Positions 6,990 through 13,325 of a stretch of DNA of 16,857 bases are shown here, piece by piece. The stretch lies in assembly GCA_051650265.1 (NCBI GenBank), contig JBOFIR010000203.1:1-16857 (forward strand). Direction: 5' to 3'. Origin of the DNA: JBOFEH01 sp051650265 (GTDB lineage: Bacteria > Bacillota > Clostridia > Lachnospirales > Cellulosilyticaceae). Made by a program: the position numbers and the translations under genes. Under the pieces are notes generated by a model, which was not told the origin of the DNA, did no database searches, and saw nothing but the letters and a program-made list of their open reading frames with translations. Each line of letters begins with the position of its first letter. The stretch's first letter is position 1.

Positions 6990-7451
6990 ATGATAAAGAA
7001 CTTAGAAACACAGGAGTTAGAAAAAGTAATGGCGATATGGCTTCAGACGAATCTGTCTGCCCATCCATTTGTGGATGAGGCGTACTGGCGAGGAAGTTAT
7101 GAATTCGTCGAACAGATATTGCCGACAAGTGACGTGAAAGTCTTTGTGGAAGATGGCATTGTCAAAGGTTTCATGGGCGTTGTCGATAATTATGTGGCTG
7201 GGCTTTTTGTTGGTGAGGTGTATCAAGGGCAGCATATTGGCAGTCAGTTGATGAAGGAATGTCAAGCGCGCCATGATCACTTGTTTTTAGATGTATATGT
7301 AGCCAATGAGCAGGCTGTAAGATTTTATGAGGCCAATGGTTTCAAGATCATCCATCAAAAAGAAAATGAAGAGACCCGTTGCCTAGAGTATTCTATGGCG
7401 TGGCATCAAGGTGAAGCTACAGATGGGGACTTGCAAAAGATCGAATTTTAA
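6990..7451 (+). CDS. GNAT-family N-acetyltransferase
   Basis: A 153-residue single-domain acetyltransferase that would use acetyl-CoA. The acetyl-CoA pyrophosphate-binding motif A is GLFVGEVYQGQHIGSQLM (about residues 71-88), preceded by the beta strand VKGFMGVVDNYV. Motif B is NEQAVRFYEANGF (106-118). The N-terminus (IWLQTNLSAHPFVDEAYW) resembles the YjaB-type subgroup, whose substrates are poorly known. Start at 6990 has an AGG-containing ribosome binding site 7 nt upstream. The C-terminal dozen residues (GEATDGDLQKIEF) extend past the fold. It is not obviously in an operon, since promoters flank both sides. Substrate unknown. Confidence 0.85.
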   Translation: MIKNLETQELEKVMAIWLQTNLSAHPFVDEAYWRGSYEFVEQILPTSDVKVFVEDGIVKGFMGVVDNYVAGLFVGEVYQGQHIGSQLMKECQARHDHLFLDVYVANEQAVRFYEANGFKIIHQKENEETRCLEYSMAWHQGEATDGDLQKIEF

Positions 7452-7460
7452 AGGTATGAT
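7431..7460 (+). promoter_or_regulatory. Promoter of the flavin reductase gene
   Basis: TTGCAA (7431-7436), 18-bp spacer, TATGAT (7455-7460). The -35 element lies inside the last codons of the GNAT gene. Confidence 0.5.
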
Positions 7461-7505
7461 AAGAAGAAAGCTGTGCGATAGAAGAGCTAAGGAGTGTTGA
7501 CATAC

Positions 7506-8099
7506 ATGAGTAAACAAAAATGGAAAGCTGGAAATATGATTTACCCGCTCCCTGCCGTCATGGTAAGCTGTGGGACAGAGGAAAACCCGAACATTGTAAC
7601 AGTAGCTTGGACAGGGACTGTGTGTACTAATCCAGCTATGACTTATATTTCACTACGCCCAACCCGTCATTCCTATGATATGATCAAGGAATCAGGAGTG
7701 TTTGTCATTAACTTGACAACAAGAGATTTGGTGAAGGCCACGGATTTTTGTGGGGTGCGTTCGGGTAGAGACTATAATAAGTTTGAAGAGATGAAACTGA
7801 CTGTGGACTGTAACAATGATACAGGATGTCCAATGATTGGGGAAAGTCCTGTAAGTATCGAGTGTGAAGTCACTGAGATCAAGGAACTTGGATCTCATCA
7901 TATGTTCTTGGCAAAAGTGCTTAATGTCTATGCCGATGAGGCATTTATGGATGAGAAGGGCAAGTTCCACTTGAATGATACGGATTTGATCGCCTATTCA
8001 CATGGAACTTATTTTACTTTAGGACAAGAGATCGGTACTTTTGGCTATTCTGTGATGAAGCCAAAAACCAAAAAGAAGCAAAATCAAAAGCGTGCCTAA
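7506..8099 (+). CDS. Flavin reductase family protein (FMN-binding split barrel)
   Basis: A 197-residue cytosolic flavoprotein of the flavin reductase-like family, which binds FMN and usually transfers electrons from NAD(P)H or acts as a flavoredoxin. Typical features are the N-terminal KWKAGNMIYPLPAVMVSCG, the flavin-binding segment TVAWTGTVCTNPAMTYISLRPTRHSYD, and GVFVINLTT. The C-terminus is a strongly basic tail (KPKTKKKQNQKRA). The start is chosen at ATG 7506, giving MSKQKWKAG, which matches the family N-terminus. The same frame allows GTG at 7494, but that lies inside the ribosome binding site AAGGAG (7489-7494). The spacing to ATG 7506 is 11 nt, rather long. The partner oxidoreductase is not visible. 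Confidence 0.88.
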   Translation: MSKQKWKAGNMIYPLPAVMVSCGTEENPNIVTVAWTGTVCTNPAMTYISLRPTRHSYDMIKESGVFVINLTTRDLVKATDFCGVRSGRDYNKFEEMKLTVDCNNDTGCPMIGESPVSIECEVTEIKELGSHHMFLAKVLNVYADEAFMDEKGKFHLNDTDLIAYSHGTYFTLGQEIGTFGYSVMKPKTKKKQNQKRA

Positions 8100-8105
8100 G
8101 CACGC
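8079..8105 (-). terminator. Candidate minus-strand terminator for the DUF4397 gene
   Basis: On the minus strand GCGTGC (8105-8100) pairs with GCACGC (8095-8090) around the tetraloop TTAG, followed by TTTTGATTTTG. It lies inside the 3' end of the flavin reductase gene; the plus-strand stop codon TAA (8097-8099) sits in the loop. Confidence 0.5.
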
Positions 8106-8109
8106 CTTG

Positions 8110-8136
8110 AAGCGTCGACCTGGTCGGCGCTTTTTT
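8110..8136 (+). terminator. Terminator of the flavin reductase gene
   Basis: AAGCGTCGAC / GTCGGCGCTT stem (8110-8119 with 8123-8132, one G-U), loop CTG, T run to 8136. Confidence 0.9.
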
Positions 8137-8147
8137 GATGGATTTTT

Positions 8148-8780
8148 TTAAGAGAGTGGGGGGAGATAGGCATTGCCATCAATGGAGACAACACACTTGA
8201 GCGGAAAGTCTTTAGTCTTATTGCCAATCAGATAGAAGGAATAGAAGCGTATGGGTTTGAGGAGATGCTCGTGGTTAAGGAGCTGGTCTTTGTAGCTGTG
8301 ATCAATCCAGTTGAAGTGATAGGTGGTGGCATCAAAGGGAACATAGCGGCTTACTTGTGTAAAGGGAATGTTTTTAAAGCGTAGCAGTTCTTCACCCTGG
8401 TAGAGATCAATAGGATGTGTGCCGTGGGCAAAGTGTGCCACGCGTACGACGCAGTCAGGTGGATTGACTGTGCGCTGGATATCCTCAACACAGTAGAGAT
8501 GAAGTTTGTCTAGGGCGTTGAGATGTGGGGCGAGAACAAGTGTATAGATTCTACGGGGTAAGAGTGTGACTTTGGAGGTAGCGAGGTGGGTATCTGATTT
8601 TGGAAGGAAGGCAGATGCAGCATACTCGCCGGCTTCTAGTACTTGATAAGGGGTGAAGTCTTCATAGTAGAGTGCATCACAGTAGGTCGTATCACCAAGT
8701 TTGATAGTGAGGGGGTCATCTTTTGGATAGGCATGAAATAAGCGGAAATAGCAAGTCGTAGCAGTTGGTTTGATAGACAT
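8148..8780 (-). CDS. DUF4397 domain-containing protein
   Basis: A 210-residue protein with two related beta-rich units: RLFHAYPKDDPLTIKLGD (from about residue 12) and VRVAHFAHGTHPIDLYQGE (from about residue 110). The pattern of R-hAs/hAh followed by P-hDhYh-G is typical of DUF4397. Many family members are extracytoplasmic, but this one has no signal peptide, transmembrane segment or lipobox, so a cytosolic (perhaps spore- or phage-related) location is likelier. The function of the family is unknown. Two ATGs are adjacent; GGAGG is 3-4 nt before the first (8783) and about 7 nt before the second (8780), so I chose the second. It converges on the flavin reductase gene. The sequence is rich in His, Tyr and Leu and has only 3 Cys. 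Confidence 0.75.
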   Translation of the reverse strand: MSIKPTATTCYFRLFHAYPKDDPLTIKLGDTTYCDALYYEDFTPYQVLEAGEYAASAFLPKSDTHLATSKVTLLPRRIYTLVLAPHLNALDKLHLYCVEDIQRTVNPPDCVVRVAHFAHGTHPIDLYQGEELLRFKNIPFTQVSRYVPFDATTYHFNWIDHSYKDQLLNHEHLLKPIRFYSFYLIGNKTKDFPLKCVVSIDGNAYLPPLS

Positions 8781-8892
8781 CATATCCCTCCATGTCGTAA
8801 AATAACCTTTATTTATCTATATGGAGAGAGTTGGTGGAATAGACTAGAGATATAAGTTGGAAAATTCTGTATATTATATGATATAATTTCTA

Positions 8893-8934
8893 TATTCGAA
8901 TAACAAACATTATACTTATATTGTATTCTGAATA
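8893..8934. promoter_or_regulatory. Paired palindromic operator candidates upstream of the H2-sensor operon
   Basis: TATTCGAATA (8893-8902, perfect dyad) and TATTCTGAATA (8924-8934, dyad with one central base). Centres are about 31.5 bp apart, close to three helical turns. The second lies within the -35 to -10 region of the promoter. No known regulator is assigned. Confidence 0.4.
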
Positions 8935-8950
8935 TTTTGTGTGATAAGAT
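8921..8950 (+). promoter_or_regulatory. Promoter of the sensor operon
   Basis: TTGTAT (8921-8926), 18-bp spacer, extended -10 TGATAAGAT (TG 8942-8943, hexamer TAAGAT 8945-8950). A further TATAAT at 8882-8887 has TTGGAA 19 bp upstream and may be a second, weaker promoter. Confidence 0.5.
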
Positions 8951-8969
8951 TTAAAGAAGAGGTGATTTC

Positions 8970-10100
8970 ATGAATGGTCAAAAAGTGAAGCAGCTTCTAA
9001 AGAAGGAGGAAGGATTTAAGTTAGATTTCAAGCAAAAGCTTTTGATTGAACAAGAATCTGATAAAAAAGAATTTGCCAAAGATGTGATTGCTATAGCCAA
9101 TACACCTGGGGGTAGAGGCTACATTTTATTTGGGATAGAAGATCGTACGAAGAAGATTGTAGGGTTAGAGTCTATACCTGAACATGTGGAGGAAAGGCTT
9201 CAGCAGATTGTAGGACATCGTAGTAGACCACCTGTCCCGATAGCCTGGGAGACGGTGAGTATAGGCAGTAAGATAGTGGGAGTGCTTACTATTTATAAAA
9301 GTATGCAGATTCCCCATCAGATGTTAGGGATTGGGGCTTTTTATGTGAGACGAGGTTCTACAACAGATGTGGCAACGCGACATGAGATTGCTACTATGCT
9401 TCAGAACTGTGGCTTGGTGAGTTTTGAACTTGTCCCTTGTTACAGGGCAAAGCTTGAAGATCTGGATTTTAAGGTGATTAGTAATTATCTAGGCCCCTTT
9501 TCTAGTATAACCCAATGTCTACCTATGTTATATGCATTGGGGATCATCTGGGTTGACGAAACACAAAAACTCGCCTATCCAACCTATGGGGGGCTACTGA
9601 TCTTTGGGAAGAAGCCTCAAGACTATTTGGCCCACACTACCTTGGAACTTCAAGTGTTGGAAGAAAGAAAATTGTTTGACGGGAGTATCCCTGTATTACT
9701 GGAGCAGTTTCGGAGTTATATAGCACAGCTACTGCCAGAGACGTATCCACTAGATGCACTGCTTGAAGTGGTGACTAATGCACTGATTCATCGAGATTAC
9801 TGGAATGAAAGCTGCCATACTGTCGTACAGATAAGTGGAGAGGCTATTGTAGTGACTAATCCCATCAATCAGCTCTTTGCACAAGAAGAGCAGCCTCAGC
9901 CACGTACCAATAGTTGGCTCTACACACGGCTATTACTCTTGAGGCAAAACAGGGAGCATGTACGTCTTGGAATTGGGCTTGAAGCCATGCAAAAGGCTTT
10001 TAGTAGCTATGGGCAGGTGACTATTACCAATAGTATCCAAGATCGGCTTTGTAAAGTAGTGTTACCACTAGGCAATGCTGTGACAAAAGGGAAGGATTAA
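8970..10100 (+). CDS. AlbA_2 (Schlafen-type) plus HATPase_c_4 putative regulator
   Basis: A 376-residue protein of the kind often labelled 'putative transcriptional regulator' or 'ATP-dependent DNA helicase RecG-related'. Residues about 10-130 form an AlbA_2 domain: GFKLDFKQKL, then KDVIAIANTPGGRGYILFGIED, and FYVRRGSTT at its end. AlbA_2 domains bind nucleic acid in related proteins. The C-terminal half (about 255-365) is a HATPase_c_4-like domain with an N-box EVVTNALIHRDYW and a short G-box GIGLEAM; there is no histidine phospho-acceptor domain. The start has AGAGGTG 6 nt upstream. It is the first gene of a run in which the next gene starts 12 nt after its stop, so it is probably co-transcribed with the hydrogen-sensing genes. 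Role inferred only: DNA- or RNA-binding output or an autoregulator. ATP binding is likely. Confidence 0.82.
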   Translation: MNGQKVKQLLKKEEGFKLDFKQKLLIEQESDKKEFAKDVIAIANTPGGRGYILFGIEDRTKKIVGLESIPEHVEERLQQIVGHRSRPPVPIAWETVSIGSKIVGVLTIYKSMQIPHQMLGIGAFYVRRGSTTDVATRHEIATMLQNCGLVSFELVPCYRAKLEDLDFKVISNYLGPFSSITQCLPMLYALGIIWVDETQKLAYPTYGGLLIFGKKPQDYLAHTTLELQVLEERKLFDGSIPVLLEQFRSYIAQLLPETYPLDALLEVVTNALIHRDYWNESCHTVVQISGEAIVVTNPINQLFAQEEQPQPRTNSWLYTRLLLLRQNREHVRLGIGLEAMQKAFSSYGQVTITNSIQDRLCKVVLPLGNAVTKGKD

Positions 10101-10112
10101 GGAGGAGACAAC

Positions 10113-10463
10113 GTGAAAATCATACAAATTAAAACGGTATTAGATGCTAAACAATGGGTAGGAGAGGAATTTAATGAGCGGGAAGTACACGCTGCGTGTG
10201 GCTGTGATTTAATGAGTGACGTACTAGCTTTTGCAAAAGAAAAAGTACTTTTGCTAACAGGGCTTGTGAATCCGCAGGTGATACGAACAGCTGAGATGCT
10301 AGATATTAAAGCTATTGTATTTGTAAGAGGAAAAGAACCAACAGATGAGATGATCAATATGGCGAGGCAAAAGCGTATGATCCTACTCTCTACAGACCAT
10401 CCGCTCTATGTAGCTTGTGGCAAACTGTATACAAGTGGGTTGACTGGAGGGGGTGAGGCGTAG
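10113..10463 (+). CDS. DRTGG-domain protein 1
   Basis: A 116-residue cytosolic protein resembling the DRTGG domain, a small alpha/beta domain found next to CBS domains and as stand-alone proteins beside [FeFe]-hydrogenase genes. Its molecular role is unsettled; nucleotide or ligand binding is suspected. Visible are the GCDLMSDVLAF motif (about residues 30-40), preceded by Cys29 so that the sequence reads CGC, then LLLTGLVNPQVIRTAEMLDIKAIVFVRGK and LLSTDHPLYVACGKLY at the end. The start is GTG 10113 with a very strong AAGGAGG site (10099-10105 region), 12 nt after the previous stop. The gene overlaps neither neighbour but its stop is 1 nt before the start of the next gene, implying coupled translation. 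Expected to work with the sensor hydrogenase. Confidence 0.8.
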   Translation: MKIIQIKTVLDAKQWVGEEFNEREVHAACGCDLMSDVLAFAKEKVLLLTGLVNPQVIRTAEMLDIKAIVFVRGKEPTDEMINMARQKRMILLSTDHPLYVACGKLYTSGLTGGGEA

Positions 10464-10464
10464 T

Positions 10465-10881
10465 ATGGATTTGCATTTTCGTGTAGATGGTGATGATTTT
10501 TTGCTAGCTGGTGAAGCGTCGGGGGAAGTCAAACGGGTACTCAAACGTATTGGGATCCCTTCACCTATTATCCGTAAAATTGCTATTGCGATGTATGAGG
10601 CGGAGATGAACATGGTACTTCATGCCAATGGGGGGGAGATTGATGTATCTATATCTAGTGATCAGATTAGTGTGACCTTGGCAGATGAAGGACCGGGGAT
10701 ACCAAATGTGGAGTTGGCTATGAAGGAAGGCTACTCTACGGCTTCCCATGCAATTAGGGAACTGGGGTTTGGTGCAGGGATGGGACTGCCTAATATGAAG
10801 CGTTATAGCGATGAATTGGCCATTCAGACAGAGGTAGGTAAAGGGACCACTATCAAGCTAACTGTTTATTTTGATAAGTAG
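10465..10881 (+). CDS. RsbW-type ATP-binding protein (anti-sigma factor or histidine-kinase-like ATPase)
   Basis: A 138-residue stand-alone GHKL ATPase domain. The N-box is E45-x3-N49-x3-H53-A (within MYEAEMNMVLHANG), the G1 box is DEGPGI (74-79), and the G2 box is GFGAGMGLPNM (101-111). It has no phospho-acceptor His domain or sensor domain, so it fits the serine-kinase/anti-sigma group (RsbW/SpoIIAB-like) rather than a complete histidine kinase. It could bind a sigma factor, an anti-sigma antagonist, or a partner from this operon; none of these is encoded in the window. ATG 10465 is preferred over GTG 10453 because GAGG lies 6 nt upstream and the preceding gene stops at 10463. Homologous ATPases occur beside bifurcating hydrogenase genes in other anaerobes. 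Confidence 0.86.
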   Translation: MDLHFRVDGDDFLLAGEASGEVKRVLKRIGIPSPIIRKIAIAMYEAEMNMVLHANGGEIDVSISSDQISVTLADEGPGIPNVELAMKEGYSTASHAIRELGFGAGMGLPNMKRYSDELAIQTEVGKGTTIKLTVYFDK

Positions 10882-10911
10882 CGTTAAGGATGCTAGAAGG
10901 AAGGTGAGTGG

Positions 10912-12216
10912 ATGCATAGTGTGACTTTAGTCAGCGAGAAGTGTATTGGATGTACGGATTGTATTAAAAGATGTCCTACTGAAGCAATTAGAGTACGTGC
11001 TTCAAAAGCAAAGATTATAGAGGAACGCTGTATTGACTGCGGGAATTGTATAACGGTGTGCCGTAATGGTGCCAAACGTGCTGTGACAGATAAGCTAGAG
11101 ATGATTTGGAAATATCCTTATCGGATTGCCCTGCCCGCCCCTTCGTTTTATGCCCAATTTCCAAAAGCTGAGCGTATCAACAACATACTAGATGCATTCT
11201 ATGAAATAGGCTTTACAGATGTAATTGAGGTGGCAGCAGCGGCAGAGATTATAGCTGAGCATACGAGTGCCTATATTAAGGGGGCTACATCGCTTCCAGT
11301 GATTTCGTCTGCATGTCCTGCAATTATACGTTTGATCCAAAGGCGATTTCCTACTTTGTTAGAGCATGTGCTTCCAATCATATCACCTATGGAGCTTGCT
11401 GCGCGGATCACAAAGGAAGCATATACGAAAAGAGGTATTGATCCTAGTGAAGTCGGTGTTTTTTTTATATCGCCATGTCCTGCGAAAGTCTCCGAGATTC
11501 GCAATCCCAAAGGTATAGAAAAGTCTTTTGTAGACGGGGCGCTGTCTATGCAGGATGTCTATAAGGCAATGATTCACTGTATCAAGAATACAGGGGAGGC
11601 GCACTCTATAAGGCAAGGAAGTCATGAAGGGCTTGTGTGGGCGACGCGCAATGGTGCAGTCTATAATGTGGGGATAGAGAATCACATAGCAGTAGATGGG
11701 ATGGATCATGTGATTGCTATACTGGAGAAAGTAGAGGATGGCACACTTGAAAATGTAGCTTATATTGAGGCGCTAGCATGTGCTGGTGGGTGCTTGGGCG
11801 GACCCCTTGCTATTGAAAACCCTTTTGTAAGCCGTCATACCCTCAAGAAATTTATTGATCAAGAAAAAGGAATGATACCCTGTTTGAAGATCAAAGAGGG
11901 ATATAGCAAAGTGGAGACCCAGTATCGTTTTCCTGTGGTGCCAAAACTCGTGTTCTCGCTCGATCAAAATGTTGCCACGGCACTAACTATGATGGAATCC
12001 ATTGACCAGCTTTATCAGAAGCTGCCACGTATTGATTGTGGCTCCTGTGGGGCGCCTACATGTCGATGTTTTGCAGAAGATGTGATCAAAGGTGATTCCC
12101 ATGTAGAGGATTGCATTTTTATGCTTAGACACCGGATCAAGGAGCTTTCTGAGGCGATGCTTGAGCTCACGCGAAAAGTACTCCCTACGGAAGAAGAGAA
12201 AGAGGTGATGAAATGA
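10912..12216 (+). CDS. Sensory-type [FeFe]-hydrogenase (HydS-like, group C/D) with C-terminal Fe-S domain
   Basis: A 434-residue cytosolic iron-sulfur protein likely to sense H2 or redox state. The N-terminus holds two [4Fe-4S] motifs: Cys11/14/17/21 and Cys40/43/46/50. The H-domain keeps the four cysteines that hold the H-cluster: Cys135 in SSACPA, Cys189 in SPCPAK, and Cys290 and Cys294 in EALACAGGC. Catalytic enzymes instead read TSCCP, MPCxxK and ExMAC, so the proton-shuttle Cys is Ala134, and the two H-cluster Met residues are Ser187 and Leu288. Lys192, which contacts the diiron cyanide, is kept. After the H-domain comes a four-Cys Fe-S domain (Cys376, 379, 384, 401) and a short helical tail (about 405-425) with coiled-coil character. 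No PAS domain is present. The stop overlaps the next start by 4 nt (ATGA). Confidence 0.9.
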   Translation: MHSVTLVSEKCIGCTDCIKRCPTEAIRVRASKAKIIEERCIDCGNCITVCRNGAKRAVTDKLEMIWKYPYRIALPAPSFYAQFPKAERINNILDAFYEIGFTDVIEVAAAAEIIAEHTSAYIKGATSLPVISSACPAIIRLIQRRFPTLLEHVLPIISPMELAARITKEAYTKRGIDPSEVGVFFISPCPAKVSEIRNPKGIEKSFVDGALSMQDVYKAMIHCIKNTGEAHSIRQGSHEGLVWATRNGAVYNVGIENHIAVDGMDHVIAILEKVEDGTLENVAYIEALACAGGCLGGPLAIENPFVSRHTLKKFIDQEKGMIPCLKIKEGYSKVETQYRFPVVPKLVFSLDQNVATALTMMESIDQLYQKLPRIDCGSCGAPTCRCFAEDVIKGDSHVEDCIFMLRHRIKELSEAMLELTRKVLPTEEEKEVMK

Positions 12217-12551
12217 AAGTAGCAGAGCTAGTAGAAATATTAGAACTCAAAGTATTGGCAGGGAATACTGGACTTGAAAAAGAGTTTGAAGGGGCATATA
12301 TAGGAGATTTACTCTCTTTTGTGATGGCACACGCCAAAGAACGCAATGTGTGGTTTACGATACAGGGGCATCTCAATAGTGTTGCAGTGGCGAGCCTGTT
12401 GGGGCTAGGGGCTATTGTGATCACTGAAGGGGTAGAGCCAACAACTGATATGCTTGCAAAGGCTGAGGAAGAAGAGATCCCTGTACTTTTTAGCGTTAAA
12501 AATAGCTTTGAACTTGCGTTGCAATGGGCAAAGCTGATTGAAAGAGGGTGA
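12213..12551 (+). CDS. DRTGG-domain protein 2
   Basis: A 112-residue second DRTGG-like protein. It has the same architecture as the first (N-terminal MKVAELVEILELKVLAG, then IGDLLSFVMAHAK, then VWFTIQGHLNSVAVASLLGLGAIVITEG, and a C-terminal helix), but its equivalent of the GCDLMSDVL motif is AYIGDLLSFVM and it contains no cysteine. The two paralogues flank the ATPase and the hydrogenase, so they may form a heteromer or act at different steps. It starts inside the stop of the hydrogenase gene (ATGA overlap) and stops 1 nt before the next ATG, so it is translationally coupled at both ends. Ligand unknown. Confidence 0.82.
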   Translation: MKVAELVEILELKVLAGNTGLEKEFEGAYIGDLLSFVMAHAKERNVWFTIQGHLNSVAVASLLGLGAIVITEGVEPTTDMLAKAEEEEIPVLFSVKNSFELALQWAKLIERG

Positions 12552-12552
12552 C

Positions 12553-13254
12553 ATGAGAGCCGCGTATGACTTCCATATTCATACAGCGGTATCTCCTTGT
12601 GCCCACGAGTTGATGTCGCCTCATAATATTGTGAATATGGCTATATTAAATGGATTGCAGGTGATTGCGATCACAGATCACAATACCTGTGCCAATTGCC
12701 AAAGTGTGATGCATGTTGGGGCAGAAAATGGACTACTTGTAATTCCAGGGATGGAGATTGAGTGTCAGGAAGAGTTTCACTCGATTGCACTCTTTCCTAA
12801 TCTAGAGGCAGCACTTGCTGTAGAGGCAGAGCTTGCAAGGCATAGGATGCCGATCAAGAACCGACCAGAGATATTCGGGGAGCAACTGCGCCTTGATGCT
12901 GTGGATCAGGTGGTAGGGATTATTGAAGAGTTATTGATCACGGCTATTCAGTTGCCAGCTAGTAGCATTTATGAACTTGTGAGGGCGGTTGGTGGGGTGA
13001 TCTATCCGGCACATATTGATCGCAATGCTTATAGTATTTTGAGTAACTTAGGAAGTATCCCTGAGGAGTTAAAAATAACACATGTGGAACTGTCTGTTGA
13101 AGCAAAGCAAGACAGCTATAAGAGGCTAGTGGCACAGGGCCATATCTTGCTGAGTTCCGATGCCCATTATTTGGAGCAGCTTTGTGTGTGTCATGAAATG
13201 CTGGAAATTGATGAACTGCGTATTGAAAAAGTATTAAAAGCACTAAAAGGATAA
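12553..13254 (+). CDS. PHP-domain phosphoesterase of the hydrogen-sensor operon
   Basis: A 233-residue PHP (polymerase and histidinol phosphatase) protein, a predicted metal-dependent phosphoesterase. Metal ligands appear complete: HIH (His8, His10), TDH (Asp42, His43), MEIE (Glu68/Glu70), His76 in FHSIALF, His154 in YPAHIDR, and Asp203/His205 in SSDAHY. Three extra cysteines lie near the metal site: Cys16 in SPCAHE, and Cys46 and Cys49 in NTCANC. ATG 12553 is chosen; a TTG at 12538 lies inside the preceding gene. PHP proteins hydrolyse phosphomonoesters or nucleotide phosphates; here it would be a signal-ending or signal-making enzyme of the operon. It is the last gene before an AT-rich region, and no strong terminator follows. 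Confidence 0.85.
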   Translation: MRAAYDFHIHTAVSPCAHELMSPHNIVNMAILNGLQVIAITDHNTCANCQSVMHVGAENGLLVIPGMEIECQEEFHSIALFPNLEAALAVEAELARHRMPIKNRPEIFGEQLRLDAVDQVVGIIEELLITAIQLPASSIYELVRAVGGVIYPAHIDRNAYSILSNLGSIPEELKITHVELSVEAKQDSYKRLVAQGHILLSSDAHYLEQLCVCHEMLEIDELRIEKVLKALKG

Positions 13255-13296
13255 TATTTTAATATTTCTTAAAATTATTATAAAGTATACAATTTA

Positions 13297-13325
13297 TTGA
13301 CAATAAATCATATTTATGTTATTTT
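13297..13325 (+). promoter_or_regulatory. Promoter of the bifurcating hydrogenase operon
   Basis: Perfect -35 TTGACA (13297-13302), 17-bp spacer, TATTTT (13320-13325). A possible second promoter (TTAACA 13368-13373, TACTGT 13392-13397) would overlap the Rex site. Only the first has a consensus -35. Confidence 0.5.

Noticed and set aside
10912..12216. Reading the 10912 gene as a second catalytic hydrogenase
   Set aside because: The shuttle Cys and both H-cluster Met residues are replaced, and the protein ends in a four-Cys Fe-S domain and helix in a regulatory operon; a sensory role fits better, though catalysis is not excluded.
13252..13296. Possible terminator after the PHP gene
   Set aside because: The region is very AT-rich and gives only weak A/T stems, with no GC-containing hairpin; read-through from the sensor operon into the hydrogenase operon cannot be excluded.
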